A stretch of 64,000 nt of DNA from Eubacterium sp. MSJ-33 (GTDB lineage: Bacteria > Bacillota > Clostridia > Lachnospirales > Lachnospiraceae). Under the pieces are notes generated by a model. It did not search any database and was not told where the DNA came from. It saw only the letters and a list, made by a program, of their open reading frames with translations. The translations under genes were made by a program, and so were the position numbers. This document shows, piece by piece, positions 17,477 through 27,111 of this stretch; the stretch's first letter is position 1; every line of letters starts with the position of its first letter. The stretch spans positions 746,001-810,000 of the forward strand of contig NZ_CP076562.1 of the NCBI RefSeq assembly GCF_022174665.1, read 5' to 3'.

Positions 17477-18904
17477 ATGAAAAAACATATTACAGGAATT
17501 CTCATATCTTTGCTCGTACTGTCTACCATGTCTGGCTGCGGAAAGGACAAAAAAATTACATATATGGACGAACAGGCAACGACAAGCGATGCAACAAACG
17601 CTTCAGAAATACACTTAAACTATGACATCGCAGACGAACGCATGAGCTTTACGATCGACGCAGACGTAGACACTACCCTGTCGAACCAGAGCGCACCGGT
17701 TGCAAAAGCTTCCCGGTGTGATTATACCGATGACGATATCAAACGCATTGCAGATGCCATCTTTGACACAGGCAGCTACTCTTTATTTATCCCATACGCA
17801 TTTCGTTCAATGGAAGATGTGAAAAGTGCGTGTGATATCATGCAGGAAGAAATTGCACAGTATAGCGATATTGCCGACGTTCCATATACTTTGTTGCAGG
17901 AATGTTATGATGCACAGAAACGTTTAGAAGATGGTTTCTCTGCAGATCCCATCCAAAATAACGGCGAGCTGAAATGGTACACAGCTCCTGTTTCTGACAA
18001 CTCAAATATAGATATAAACTCCCAATTCTGCACAATCAAGGGTACTGTCAATAACAAACCATACTATTTGTCTTTTACACGAACAGACTCCTGTTGTATG
18101 ATGGTTCTCCACGCAAACTATGAGCCATATACGCCATATGCATGGTTTCTCAATCAGGATGCAAACGCTGTATATGAAAACGATTTATTTCCAAACGAAT
18201 GCCAGTATTCCCAGACAGATGCAAAATCCATCGTTCTTGATACACTCCAGACTATTGGCATTACCGACTATCAAATTACCGATATCAGGGAAGCTCAGAC
18301 AGCCAAAACTAATTACGAAATAAGCTCCAGCGGTCAGGTTACAGAAAGTCAAATCAACACGGATCCTTCTTACGACTCATATCTGCTCTACGGTGGCATA
18401 GTCATTGACAATCTTTCACCAATACATACAGATGCCAATTTTTCTTCTGAAATAACGCCGGAGACAGCCGATGAGAATGAGGACCCAAGCACTTCTTATA
18501 CAGATACAAAATTTGGTTTTGAAGCTGTCATTGCCAATGTCGGAAATGATGGTATCAATTATTTAATTGTTCAAAATCCAATGAAAGTTGATGAAATATT
18601 AGAAACAAAAGCACACACGCTTTCTTTTGACCAGATTGATGCTATCGCACAGGATTATATCACAAAACATGACGGTTCAAATCTGCCATATTATATAACC
18701 GGCACCTATATGGTTCGTGATATTCAATATGGCTTAATCCGTGTTTCTGACGAAGATACCTCGTCCTATATGTATATCCCTGCATGGTATTATATGGTTG
18801 ATGGAGAATCTTCTTCTACACAATACTGTACATTTTCGTCCTACGTTATAATCAGTGCAATTGATGGAAGTATCTATAATAATTATTCCGGAGATATCAA
18901 CTAA
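17477..18904 (+). CDS. Lipoprotein, tandem paralogue 1
   Basis: A 475-residue predicted lipoprotein: Lys-Lys start, hydrophobic signal and lipobox STMSGC, with Cys21-Gly following. The mature chain begins with an acidic, Ser/Thr-rich linker. It has no recognised catalytic motif. It clearly shares organisation with the next gene: DDIKRIADAIFD / EDITAIAKALFD, SYSLFIPYAFRSMED / SYTLFVPYAYRSIDD, HTLSFDQIDAIAQDY / VTLSFDQIDAIAKTY, YVIISAIDGS / YVIISAIDGG. The SFDQIDAIAQ ... YIPAWYY ... AIDG pattern recalls PepSY/YcdB-like modules that hold a conserved Trp-Tyr core, but this is only a resemblance. A GGGGGAAA ribosome site precedes the ATG. It probably acts on the outer face of the membrane. Confidence 0.85.
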   Translation: MKKHITGILISLLVLSTMSGCGKDKKITYMDEQATTSDATNASEIHLNYDIADERMSFTIDADVDTTLSNQSAPVAKASRCDYTDDDIKRIADAIFDTGSYSLFIPYAFRSMEDVKSACDIMQEEIAQYSDIADVPYTLLQECYDAQKRLEDGFSADPIQNNGELKWYTAPVSDNSNIDINSQFCTIKGTVNNKPYYLSFTRTDSCCMMVLHANYEPYTPYAWFLNQDANAVYENDLFPNECQYSQTDAKSIVLDTLQTIGITDYQITDIREAQTAKTNYEISSSGQVTESQINTDPSYDSYLLYGGIVIDNLSPIHTDANFSSEITPETADENEDPSTSYTDTKFGFEAVIANVGNDGINYLIVQNPMKVDEILETKAHTLSFDQIDAIAQDYITKHDGSNLPYYITGTYMVRDIQYGLIRVSDEDTSSYMYIPAWYYMVDGESSSTQYCTFSSYVIISAIDGSIYNNYSGDIN

Positions 18905-18921
18905 CAAAGGAGGAAACGACT

Positions 18922-20433
18922 ATGAAAAAACTATCATGGATTTTAATTCTTATCCTTACTGTCTCCTTACTATCCGCCTGCGGAAGAAAAGAAACCGTCA
19001 TCTATCACGAAGATACCGCATCCATCTCGGATGCAGCTGATAATTCCATCCGCACACTGGACTACTCTATCCCGGGTGATTTCGGTACTTTGCATGTGCA
19101 GGCACAGGTAGATACATCCCTTGCTGCACAGAATGCACCGGTTGCTACGCTGTCCCGAAACGATTTTACAGATGAGGATATAACTGCGATTGCGAAAGCG
19201 CTGTTCGACGAGAAAAGCTATACCCTCTTTGTTCCTTATGCATATCGTTCAATAGACGATTTATCTGCTGCATGTACTGCATGGGAAGAACTGTTCAAAT
19301 CCTACGAGGATTTCGCTGATATTCCTTCTTACATGATTGCAGAATATTCCGATGCCAAATCTACGCTTTCACAGAAAAAACAGGATACAGTGAAAGCCGC
19401 AAAGATTCTCGAAACAGATGGAGAAATAAAATGGTATGACTACCCGGAAAATGAAAACGGGCAATATATCGATCAGCCACAGAAGTTTTGTATGTTAGAA
19501 GGAACCATCAATGGTGTACATTACTATCTGACTTTCCTGCAATCCGCAGTATCTTCCCGTATGATGTTATATCGTGATTATTGTTGTGATACGATTGACT
19601 ATTCTGCAAGCCACAATACAGGCATTCCATTCTTCGAAGATTATGCAGAACAAAACGGTGAAAATTCATGTTCTTACACTCGCACAGAAGCCGACGAAAT
19701 CACCGAAGACTATATGGATAAGCTGCATATACAGGACTACTCCATTCTTCAGACTCTGGATGCTTTCTGTTATCCTTACGATTTTAAAATTAACGACTCC
19801 CTTGTTGTAGAAGATCCATCAAATGATATGGCAGCGGAAGCAAACTCATATCTTGTCTATGCCGGAAGAAATCTCAATGGAATTGCACCAATCTATACAG
19901 ATGCAACATTCCAACCATATCTTAGGGATCTATCTGATGCCGAAATAATGCCCGGAATCAACGATGATGGCAGCGATGGCTCAGGCTATATATTCTCACC
20001 GGATGAAAGCAATACCTATTATGGGTATGAATCATTCCTTGCCAATATCGAAAGTGATGGTCTGTCTTACCTGATCTGGAACAATCCAATGAAACAGGAC
20101 ACCATCAAAGAAGAACATGCTGTCACACTCTCCTTTGACCAGATTGATGCCATCGCAAAAACCTACCTTGATTCCCACTCTGACTCACAGGATGCGATAT
20201 TATCTACACCAGACCCTTCCTATGAAATCTCAGTACGAAATATCTGCTATGGTATGATTCGTGTCTCCGATGCAGATCATAGTTCCTACTCCTATATTCC
20301 TGCCTGGTATTACCTGACAGATACCGGTCATGACAGTTTTTTCATCCAGAGCAGTTACGTAATCATAAGTGCAATTGATGGCGGATTCTATGATCCGTAT
20401 ACCGGAACTGTCAGTCAGATAAATTCAAATTAA
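18922..20433 (+). CDS. Lipoprotein, tandem paralogue 2
   Basis: A 503-residue predicted lipoprotein with signal peptide and lipobox SLLSAC (Cys20 followed by Gly). It is 17 bases downstream of its paralogue with a strong AAAGGAGG site, so the two are co-transcribed. Conserved blocks are the N-terminal EDITAIAKALFDEKSY, a central SYLVYAGRNLNGIAPIYTDA, LSFDQIDAIA and a C-terminal YIPAWYY ... SSYVIISAIDG. No function is recognised. The duplication with strong divergence suggests two specialised surface proteins. A bidirectional terminator follows at 20442. Confidence 0.85.
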   Translation: MKKLSWILILILTVSLLSACGRKETVIYHEDTASISDAADNSIRTLDYSIPGDFGTLHVQAQVDTSLAAQNAPVATLSRNDFTDEDITAIAKALFDEKSYTLFVPYAYRSIDDLSAACTAWEELFKSYEDFADIPSYMIAEYSDAKSTLSQKKQDTVKAAKILETDGEIKWYDYPENENGQYIDQPQKFCMLEGTINGVHYYLTFLQSAVSSRMMLYRDYCCDTIDYSASHNTGIPFFEDYAEQNGENSCSYTRTEADEITEDYMDKLHIQDYSILQTLDAFCYPYDFKINDSLVVEDPSNDMAAEANSYLVYAGRNLNGIAPIYTDATFQPYLRDLSDAEIMPGINDDGSDGSGYIFSPDESNTYYGYESFLANIESDGLSYLIWNNPMKQDTIKEEHAVTLSFDQIDAIAKTYLDSHSDSQDAILSTPDPSYEISVRNICYGMIRVSDADHSSYSYIPAWYYLTDTGHDSFFIQSSYVIISAIDGGFYDPYTGTVSQINSN

Positions 20434-20441
20434 CATGAATG

Positions 20442-20473
20442 AAAAAAGGGATTGCTTAATGCAATCCCTTTTG
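20442..20473. terminator. Bidirectional intrinsic terminator between lipoprotein 2 and rpsO
   Basis: A stem AAAGGGATTGC / GCAATCCCTTT with a five-base loop. On the minus strand it is followed by six T residues, so it ends rpsO; on the plus strand a run of four T follows, so it may also end the lipoprotein transcript. Confidence 0.85.
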
Positions 20474-20517
20474 TAGTGTGTGTGATTTTAAGTTTATTTA
20501 CTATTGTTTTGTTTTTA

Positions 20518-20784
20518 TTACTTTCTAAGACCAAGCTGCTCGATAAGTGTTCTGTAACGCTCGATATCCTTGCTCTTAAGGTATGCGAGAAGGTTTCTTC
20601 TCTGACCTACCATCTTAAGAAGACCTCTTCTTGAGTGGTGATCCTTTGGATGTACCTTGAAGTGCTCATTCAGGTCGTTGATTCTTGCTGTAAGAAGAGC
20701 AACCTGTACCTCCGGTGAACCTGTATCACCTGCTGTACGAGCATACTTCTCAATGATCTCTTTCTTCTGATCTGCTGTAATCAT
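20518..20784 (-). CDS. rpsO: 30S ribosomal protein S15
   Basis: An 88-residue S15, the full family length, starting [20 protein letters not shown] and carrying the conserved [21 protein letters not shown] and [12 protein letters not shown] motifs that bind the 16S rRNA three-way junction. It ends in EQLGLRK. A GGAGGA ribosome site precedes the ATG at 20784; a longer frame upstream is leader, not protein. Transcription is monocistronic, from a promoter at 20868-20896 to the terminator at 20442-20473. Confidence 0.97.
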   Translation of the reverse strand: MITADQKKEIIEKYARTAGDTGSPEVQVALLTARINDLNEHFKVHPKDHHSRRGLLKMVGQRRNLLAYLKSKDIERYRTLIEQLGLRK

Positions 20785-20867
20785 GCTTTTTTCCTCCATT
20801 TTCTTATTTTTGTCCGGTCGCTGAGTTATGGTCGGAGTGATCCTATAACCAAGTGACGGCATTTGCT

Positions 20868-20896
20868 ATATTATCACAAGATTTTCATCTTGTAAA
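20868..20896 (-). promoter_or_regulatory. rpsO promoter and hairpin leader
   Basis: On the minus strand TTTACA (20891-20896) and TAATAT (20868-20873) are separated by 17 bases, a good sigma-A promoter. The roughly 75-base leader contains a hairpin with GGTTAT/ATAACT outer and GGA/TCC inner pairs (about 20824-20852). S15 represses its own mRNA in several bacteria through such leaders; that role here is inferred. Confidence 0.6.
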
Positions 20897-20933
20897 GCAC
20901 TATTTTATACTTCCTATTTCCTTCAAAAAGATG

Positions 20934-20939
20934 TATAAT
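20934..20939 (+). promoter_or_regulatory. Probable -10 element for aroC
   Basis: A perfect TATAAT 45 bases before the aroC start. The matching -35 at 17 bases (TTCCTA) is poor, so promoter strength is uncertain. Confidence 0.4.
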
Positions 20940-20984
20940 TTCTCCAAATGTATTCTATTATAAATATGAAAGGATTTCAATACC

Positions 20985-22082
20985 ATGGCAGGTTCTATAT
21001 ACGGAAAATTATTTACAGTAACAACATGGGGAGAATCTCACGGAAAAGGATTAGGGGTCGTGATTGACGGCTGTCCGGCCGGCATTTCCTTAACGGAAGA
21101 AGATATTCAGATTTACCTCGACCGCAGAAAGCCGGGACAAAATGAATTTACTACCAAACGAAACGAGGGAGACAAGGTATCTATCTTATCCGGTGTATTT
21201 GAAGGCAAAACAACCGGAACTCCTATCTCACTCGTTGTCATGAATGAAGATCAGAAGTCAAAGGATTACGGTACAATCGCAGAAAGCTACCGACCGGGAC
21301 ATGCCGATTACTGTTTTGACGAAAAATACGGCTTCCGGGATTACCGCGGTGGCGGACGTTCCTCCGGGCGGGAAACCATCGGCCGTGTGGCTGCCGGTGC
21401 AGTTGCCGCTAAAGTATTAAAGGAACTCGGCATTACACTTACTGCATATACACGCGCCATTGGCACTTATCGCGTTGCAGATGAGAATTTGAATCTGGAT
21501 GTGATCAACAAGAATCCTCTGTATATGCCAGATATGGAATGTGCAAGCCAGGCTGCAGCCTATCTTCAGGACATGATGGAGAAAAAAGACTCTGTCGGTT
21601 CTATGGTGGAATGTATTATAACCGGAGTTCCTGCCGGGGTCGGAGAACCAGTATTTGACAAGTTGGACGCAAAACTTGCACAGGCGGTTATGTCCATCGG
21701 TGCAGTAAAAGCAATTGAAATCGGAGACGGAACCGCCGTTGCAGCATCCATCGGCTCTGAAAACAACGATAATTTCTATATAGATCACGGGACTGTCAAA
21801 AAACATACAAACCATTCAGGCGGTACGTTGGGTGGCATGAGCGATGGAAGTCCGATTTTGCTTCGTGCTTCCTTTAAACCGACTCCATCTATCTTTCAGG
21901 AGCAGGATACGATCAACCGCTCCCATGAAGAAATAAAAATGGAGATCAAAGGTCGCCACGATCCAATCATCGGTCCACGTGCAGTTGTTGTTGTGGAATC
22001 CATGTGTGCAATTACTGTATTGGATCTCCTGATGCAGAATGCCACAGTGCGGCTGGACAACCTGAAAAAGATTTACCAATAA
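20985..22082 (+). CDS. aroC: Chorismate synthase
   Basis: A 365-residue FMN-dependent enzyme that converts 5-enolpyruvylshikimate-3-phosphate to chorismate, the last step of the shikimate pathway. Signature motifs are present: [18 protein letters not shown] near the start, [29 protein letters not shown], and [27 protein letters not shown]. Length is normal. AAAGGA lies about ten bases upstream of the ATG. It stands apart from the aroE-aroK fusion and is followed 33 bp later by an O-acyltransferase gene. Confidence 0.96.
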   Translation: MAGSIYGKLFTVTTWGESHGKGLGVVIDGCPAGISLTEEDIQIYLDRRKPGQNEFTTKRNEGDKVSILSGVFEGKTTGTPISLVVMNEDQKSKDYGTIAESYRPGHADYCFDEKYGFRDYRGGGRSSGRETIGRVAAGAVAAKVLKELGITLTAYTRAIGTYRVADENLNLDVINKNPLYMPDMECASQAAAYLQDMMEKKDSVGSMVECIITGVPAGVGEPVFDKLDAKLAQAVMSIGAVKAIEIGDGTAVAASIGSENNDNFYIDHGTVKKHTNHSGGTLGGMSDGSPILLRASFKPTPSIFQEQDTINRSHEEIKMEIKGRHDPIIGPRAVVVVESMCAITVLDLLMQNATVRLDNLKKIYQ

Positions 22083-22115
22083 AATAATAACTAACTATAA
22101 GAAGGATTTATTAAT

Positions 22116-23540
22116 ATGGTTTTTTCAAGTATAGAATTTATGTTCCGTTTCCTTCCGATATTTCTGATCGTATATTTTGCAGTACCACAGAGATACCGGA
22201 ATCCTGTTTTGCTTATTGGAAGCTTGATTTTTTATGGAGTCGGAGAACCATCGTATATTATACTGATGATTATCTCCATTCTGGTCAATCATGGCGCGGC
22301 AGCTCTGATTTACCGCGCATGGAAACAAGAAGACGAATCAAATACATCAACAAAGACAATACGGAAAATCTGGCTGATACTTGCCATGGTTTTTAACTTT
22401 GGAATGTTGTTTATCTTTAAGTACCTGAATTTTTTTATTGGCATCATCAATGGAATCGCGGGTACAACTGTACTGAAACTAGTATCTCTCACTCTACCGC
22501 TTGGAATCAGTTTTTATACATTTCAGGCAGCATCCTATGTGATTGATATCTACCGCAGAAAATATGCGATTGCTGATGGTATTTTAGATTTTGCAACCTA
22601 TCTGTGTATGTTTCCACAGCTCATTGCCGGGCCAATCGTGAATTTTGACGAAGTTAAAGATGATATGCGCAAGCGCAAAACAAGTCTGTCTAAAATCGAA
22701 TGGGGCACGACTATCTTTGTGCTGGGACTCGCTTATAAGGTGTTGCTTGCAAACAAGATCGCATCCTTGTGGAATACGATCATGGTTGCCGGTGTCATGG
22801 GTATCCACCCACTCACCGCGTGGCTTGGCTCCTGGGGATTCTCGATGCAGCTTTTCTTCGACTTCTTCGGCTATTCCCTGATGGCAATTGGTCTGGGACG
22901 TATACTTGGATTTAAGTTTCCTACGAACTTCAAGAATCCATACTGTGCAACCTCTGCTACTGATTTCTGGAGAAGATGGCATACCACACTTGGACGCTGG
23001 TTCCGGGAATATGTATACATTCCTCTCGGTGGCAACCGCAAAGGCCAGAAACGTATGATAATCAATACATTTATTGTATGGTTACTGACCGGATTATGGC
23101 ATGGAGCCAACTGGAACTTCCTAATATGGGGCATGTACTTTTTTGTATTACTCACGGTCGAGAAATTATTTTTACTGGATAAACTGGAAAAGCACAGGAT
23201 TCTATCCCATATTTATATGCTGTTTGTAATTCCAATCTCGTGGACGATCTTCAACATTACTGATCTGCCTACACTCGGAAATTACTTAAAACGGCTGTTT
23301 TTCCTGCCGGTCAAAGGTTCGATTGAAGCAAACACATTTCCAAAGTTTCTGGAATTGTTTGGCACCTATTGGTGGCTGCTCGCAATCTGCGCTGTATGCT
23401 GTACGCCTGTACCGATCAAACTGTTGAGACGTTTTTATAAGACATGGGTTTGCAAAGTCATACTCCTTGTACTCTTCTGGCTCTCTGTCTATCAGATTGC
23501 TTCCGGAGCAAACAACCCATTTTTGTATTTTAGATTCTGA
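22116..23540 (+). CDS. MBOAT O-acyltransferase (AlgI/DltB-like)
   Basis: A 474-residue polytopic membrane acyltransferase that moves acetyl (or another acyl) groups across the membrane onto a cell-surface polymer. It has the family start (MVFSSIEFMFRFLPIFLIVYF), the FPQLIAGPI block, WRRWHTTLGRWFREYVYIPLGG, and the catalytic histidine in LTGLWHGANWNFLIWG. AlgI-like members partner with an SGNH-type acetyltransferase, which is exactly what the next gene encodes 18 bp downstream. The substrate polymer is unknown. AAGGA is the ribosome site. Confidence 0.9.
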   Translation: MVFSSIEFMFRFLPIFLIVYFAVPQRYRNPVLLIGSLIFYGVGEPSYIILMIISILVNHGAAALIYRAWKQEDESNTSTKTIRKIWLILAMVFNFGMLFIFKYLNFFIGIINGIAGTTVLKLVSLTLPLGISFYTFQAASYVIDIYRRKYAIADGILDFATYLCMFPQLIAGPIVNFDEVKDDMRKRKTSLSKIEWGTTIFVLGLAYKVLLANKIASLWNTIMVAGVMGIHPLTAWLGSWGFSMQLFFDFFGYSLMAIGLGRILGFKFPTNFKNPYCATSATDFWRRWHTTLGRWFREYVYIPLGGNRKGQKRMIINTFIVWLLTGLWHGANWNFLIWGMYFFVLLTVEKLFLLDKLEKHRILSHIYMLFVIPISWTIFNITDLPTLGNYLKRLFFLPVKGSIEANTFPKFLELFGTYWWLLAICAVCCTPVPIKLLRRFYKTWVCKVILLVLFWLSVYQIASGANNPFLYFRF

Positions 23541-23558
23541 TATAAAAGAAAAGGATGA

Positions 23559-24623
23559 ATGGTGATGAACAGACAATCCAAAAAGCCAAAAAATATATGG
23601 GAATTCCTTCGGGAATGTCCCCTTGTATCTATGATCCTGCTCTCGGTAGCCGGATATACCATCTATGCTTTGTTTGGTGCCATGAGTGGTGAATTCAAAT
23701 TGAAGATTTCCAAAGATCATACGATTTTTATGTCCGCAATGATTAAAGAAAAACCATTTACAGATAACGATGATTCTTCTGGCAGTCCTACCACACAGAC
23801 ATCGACAACAGAAGCAGATTCCGGTATTGATGCAACGGATTCCGATGCAACTATACCGGCTGTTCCTTCAGATAACCAGATTAACAATGGTCCAAAACCA
23901 ATTGATCCGGTTTTTGCAACCGTCCCACTGCGAAAAGCACGTTCTGCCTATTATGACGACAATGACCGTGTAGCTCAGACAACCCCATATAATTACACAA
24001 CTGTGGATTCTGATTATTTTAATGATGCTGCATTTATTGGCGACTCCCGTATTGAGGGTCTGCATGATTATGGAAGTCTCCGCATCAATTCAAGCGCAGA
24101 CTTCTATTACCGGGATGGCGTCTCCATCTGGGATCTGATGGATAAAACCATGTCGAACGGTGAAACTATTCCGAATGCACTTGCCACAAAGCAATACAAG
24201 AAGATATTTATCATGTGCGGTGTAAATGAGCTCGGAACCGGTTATGCAAAAAACTATCAGGAACAATACAAAAAAGTTCTTGATCAGATTCAGGAATTAC
24301 AACCAAATGCAATTATATTTATTAACGGAATCATGCATGTAACCCAAAGCTATGCAGATAATTCCGACGTCTATAATAACGATAATATTGACTGTCGAAA
24401 TGCGCTTGTCTCTGAATATGCAGATGGCATACATATCTTCTACCTGGATATGAACCCATCTGTCTGTGACATGGACAACTCGATTCCTATGGGCGTGAAA
24501 GCAGATTATTCCAACGATGGCATTCACCTGCAGGCACAGTATTACTCTCTGTGGGAAGATTTCCTGATGCAACATGGTGTAAGCGATGATGCTTTTACCA
24601 CTTTGCAGGAAAGTTCCAAATAA
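23559..24623 (+). CDS. Membrane-anchored SGNH-hydrolase-like partner of the O-acyltransferase
   Basis: A 354-residue protein with an N-terminal membrane anchor (about residues 20-40, LVSMILLSVAGYTIYALFGA), a Ser/Thr/Asp-rich extracellular linker (65-110), and an SGNH/GDSL-like domain. The domain shows the GDS nucleophile block (AAFIGDSRIEGLHDYG, near residue 158), an Asn block (CGVNELGTG), and the Asp-His pair (NDGIHLQAQYY). Such proteins (AlgX, DltD, OafB type) complete acyl transfer to the polymer outside the cell. Start is ATG at 23559 or ATG at 23565 (better spacing from AAAGG); both give the same protein apart from two residues. Confidence 0.83.
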   Translation: MVMNRQSKKPKNIWEFLRECPLVSMILLSVAGYTIYALFGAMSGEFKLKISKDHTIFMSAMIKEKPFTDNDDSSGSPTTQTSTTEADSGIDATDSDATIPAVPSDNQINNGPKPIDPVFATVPLRKARSAYYDDNDRVAQTTPYNYTTVDSDYFNDAAFIGDSRIEGLHDYGSLRINSSADFYYRDGVSIWDLMDKTMSNGETIPNALATKQYKKIFIMCGVNELGTGYAKNYQEQYKKVLDQIQELQPNAIIFINGIMHVTQSYADNSDVYNNDNIDCRNALVSEYADGIHIFYLDMNPSVCDMDNSIPMGVKADYSNDGIHLQAQYYSLWEDFLMQHGVSDDAFTTLQESSK

Positions 24624-24673
24624 TCCCTTCAACATCAGAGTTTGAAAGATGATATTCGTATTTATATAACACA

Positions 24674-24716
24674 AAAATCCTCACCATCAAATCATATGAC
24701 GGTGAGGATTTTTCTT
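24674..24716. terminator. Bidirectional intrinsic terminator
   Basis: A twelve-base-pair stem AAAATCCTCACC / GGTGAGGATTTT with T residues on both strands. It lies between the convergent acyltransferase pair and xerD and can end both. Confidence 0.88.
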
Positions 24717-24757
24717 TTACTTATTATATGAATTGTGCATATCCAACTGCATATAAA

Positions 24758-25645
24758 TTATGCCATCTTCGCACGTGGATGTGCCTTATCGTACTCTTCT
24801 TTCAACTTACTCTGTCTGCTGCGCAGATAAATCTGTGTCGTAGAAATATCGGAATGTCCGAGCATCTCCTGTACCGCCTTTAAATCTGCCCCATTCGATA
24901 CCAGATGGGATGCAAAAGAATGCCGGATCATATGTGGTGTGATATCCTTTTCGATACCTGCCTTCGTCGCATATGCTTTGATCAACTTCCAAAAGCCCTG
25001 TCTTGTCATCGGCTGTCCCTTCATATTAGTAAACAGGAACATACTGCCATGACTGATTGACTCACGTACAGATTTGATATAGTTTTCAAGTGCCACCTTT
25101 GCAACATTCTCAATCGGAATGACACGTTCCTTCGATACATCCCTGCACAAAATATAATTCATCGTCAGATTCACATCTGTAATCTTCAGATTAATCAATT
25201 CGGATACCCGCATGCCTGTCGCGTACAAAAGCTCCAACATTGCCTTATCCCGAATCTCCTTCGGTGTCAAACGTGATGGCTGATCCAAAAGCAGGTTGAT
25301 CTCCTCAATCGAAAGCGTTTCAGGTGTCCTCTTCTCAATCTTAGGCGGTTTCAATGCGTCCGCATAATCTTCTGTAATCACTCCCTGTTTCAAAAGAAAC
25401 AGAAAAAACGATTTCATACTTGCAATACTTCTGGATATGGTTGCAGTGGACATCCCCTGACTCTCCATCTGAAGTACATAAGCATTCAGATCTGTTCCCC
25501 GAGCCTCGCGTACATCAACGCACCCTCTATCAGCTAAAAACCGGCTCATCTTCTTCAGATCTCTTCGATAAGAAGCAACCGTATTTGCACTTGCATGTTT
25601 CACATTATTCAAGTAATCAATGTAATTATCAATCTGTGTTTCCAT
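24758..25645 (-). CDS. xerD: Site-specific tyrosine recombinase XerD
   Basis: A 295-residue tyrosine recombinase, the standard XerD length, for resolving chromosome dimers at dif with XerC. The SAM-like N-terminal domain (INNYIDYLNNVKHASANTVASYRRDLKK type) is followed by a catalytic domain with Arg in LLYATGMRVSELI, HMIRHSFASHL, a second His in LGHSDISTTQIY, and the Tyr nucleophile in that last motif. The ATG at 25645 has GGAAGGA upstream; a further 45 in-frame codons upstream are AT-rich and have no ribosome site. Its position next to a spoIIM-like gene is typical of Clostridia and argues for XerD rather than a phage integrase. Confidence 0.93.
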   Translation of the reverse strand: METQIDNYIDYLNNVKHASANTVASYRRDLKKMSRFLADRGCVDVREARGTDLNAYVLQMESQGMSTATISRSIASMKSFFLFLLKQGVITEDYADALKPPKIEKRTPETLSIEEINLLLDQPSRLTPKEIRDKAMLELLYATGMRVSELINLKITDVNLTMNYILCRDVSKERVIPIENVAKVALENYIKSVRESISHGSMFLFTNMKGQPMTRQGFWKLIKAYATKAGIEKDITPHMIRHSFASHLVSNGADLKAVQEMLGHSDISTTQIYLRSRQSKLKEEYDKAHPRAKMA

Positions 25646-25817
25646 ACCCAAAGTCCTTCCATTCCCTCGACAAAAAGCAATCTTTTCCGACTGCTTTTCG
25701 TCTTTATCTATTACATTATAATTACTATTCAGGCTAAAATCAAACATATTTTTTTCATATTTTTTCAAATTTTGTAACATTTTGTAACATTTCTACAATA
25801 TATTGAAATGCTTGTTT

Positions 25818-26366
25818 TTACTTACCTATATATTGCAGAAAATTTTTTAAAAAAATTTTTGAAAGGATACTCTCAGATAGGATTCCGACAAAAAACATCA
25901 TAATTAGAATCAGTGCTGTTATCTGTTTTTTCTTCCTGTCTTCACCAACTTTTTGCACTTGTATCGCCAGATAATAAAGCAAACCTATATAGATTAGATA
26001 ATGAGGAAACAAACACAACAGAAAAAACCAGACACCGGATATTCCTAAATAAAACATCTGGCAACTAATTCCAAAGCCAAACAAGAACAAAAGCACACTT
26101 AACCCAATTGCAAAAACCGCCTTTGACGGAAATACCTTATAAAACAGATATACAACAACTGCCTGCTTTGTGCGCTGCCAAAAGACATGTAACATTGTTT
26201 GACGCATAGTTGTCTTCATCAGTCTATCACTATCAACAAAGGGAAGCACAAACATCTGCAGATCACGATCACATCGTAACACAATATTTGCCATAATACA
26301 GCCAGCTAACACGATACACAGATAATAGAAGATTCGTCCTTTTACTTTTTCAATTTCATACGGCAT
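25818..26366 (-). CDS. spoIIM: SpoIIM-like sporulation membrane protein
   Basis: A 182-residue protein with five hydrophobic segments (IFYYLCIVLAGCIMANIVL; a helix around AVVVYLFYKVFPSK; FAIGLSVLLFLFGFGISC; GVWFFLLCLFPHYLIYIGLLYYLAI; ALILIMMFFVGILSESI). In size, topology and in the HVFWQRTKQAVVVYLF region it resembles SpoIIM, part of the DMP machine that remodels peptidoglycan during engulfment. The order NUDIX - spoIIM - xerD is known from Clostridia and strengthens the call. GGGAG lies eight bases before the ATG at 26366; a GTG fifteen bases upstream overlaps that site and is rejected. Sequence similarity is modest. Confidence 0.72.
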   Translation of the reverse strand: MPYEIEKVKGRIFYYLCIVLAGCIMANIVLRCDRDLQMFVLPFVDSDRLMKTTMRQTMLHVFWQRTKQAVVVYLFYKVFPSKAVFAIGLSVLLFLFGFGISCQMFYLGISGVWFFLLCLFPHYLIYIGLLYYLAIQVQKVGEDRKKKQITALILIMMFFVGILSESILSKIFLKNFLQYIGK

Positions 26367-26385
26367 ACTATTTACTCCCACATCA

Positions 26386-26417
26386 TAAAAATTAGGGAGT
26401 GATTGCTCACTCCCTAA
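26386..26417 (-). terminator. Intrinsic terminator after the NUDIX gene
   Basis: On the minus strand a perfect eleven-base-pair stem TTAGGGAGTGA / TCACTCCCTAA with a four-base loop is followed by five T. It sits between the NUDIX stop and spoIIM, so it should limit read-through into spoIIM-xerD. Confidence 0.85.
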
Positions 26418-26432
26418 AACATATGTGCCTGT

Positions 26433-26987
26433 CTACTTAAATATTCCTCGACTCTTCTTATCATAATAAGCAAGAATCGCGACAATCGTCTTGCTATCTA
26501 CAATTTTACCCGAATAGATCATTTCTCTGGCTTCTTCCATAGGAACTCGAACTATCTCGATAAATTCCGTAGGATCTAAATGCCTCTGTCCTTTCTTCAG
26601 GCTGCGTCCAATATAGACATCCGTCTTTTCATCAAATGTTCCAACAGAAGAAATCATATTGCTTACATGATAGATGTCTTGCGGAATCCAGCCTGTTTCT
26701 TCCTCTGCCTCCCGCAGTGCACAGATTTCACCAGGTTCTCCATGGTAACTATACCCTCCTGCCGGGATCTCCAAATCCACCGCATCCAGAGAGTTTCGAT
26801 ACTGCCGTACCAAATATGTGTACTCTTGTTCATCGACCAGTAAAATACCTGCACCACCACCGGATTTATGTTTGATCAAATCATATACTACTTGTCCGCC
26901 ATCCGGTGTTTCTAATATATCCTTATACAAAGCAACAATCTTTGCATCATACAATAATTCCAGGCTTTTTCTTTTAAATTCTACCAT
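26433..26987 (-). CDS. nudF: NUDIX hydrolase, ADP-ribose pyrophosphatase type
   Basis: A 184-residue NUDIX enzyme that probably hydrolyses ADP-ribose to AMP and ribose-5-phosphate. The NUDIX box GxxxxEx7REUxEExGU is seen in the stretch from GEPGEICALREA through EEETGW. The upstream region (AVDLEIPAGGYS) and the N-terminal YKDILETPDGGQVVYDLI strand match the NudF/YqkG group. GAGGAT is the ribosome site. In this order (nudF-spoIIM-xerD) it is a usual clostridial neighbour. Confidence 0.88.
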   Translation of the reverse strand: MVEFKRKSLELLYDAKIVALYKDILETPDGGQVVYDLIKHKSGGGAGILLVDEQEYTYLVRQYRNSLDAVDLEIPAGGYSYHGEPGEICALREAEEETGWIPQDIYHVSNMISSVGTFDEKTDVYIGRSLKKGQRHLDPTEFIEIVRVPMEEAREMIYSGKIVDSKTIVAILAYYDKKSRGIFK

Positions 26988-27111
26988 ATTTATATCCTCT
27001 TTCTATCTATTTTCATTCATCATATAATTACAAACAGAATAAATTTATATTATCTACAATTTGTTCCATCCTCAATCACAGCTCACTCTATACATAATAC
27101 AGGAAATAAAC

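Noticed and set aside
24758..25645. Tyrosine recombinase as a phage or integrative-element integrase
   Set aside because: Standard XerD length, clostridial spoIIM-xerD synteny and no nearby attachment repeats or phage genes.
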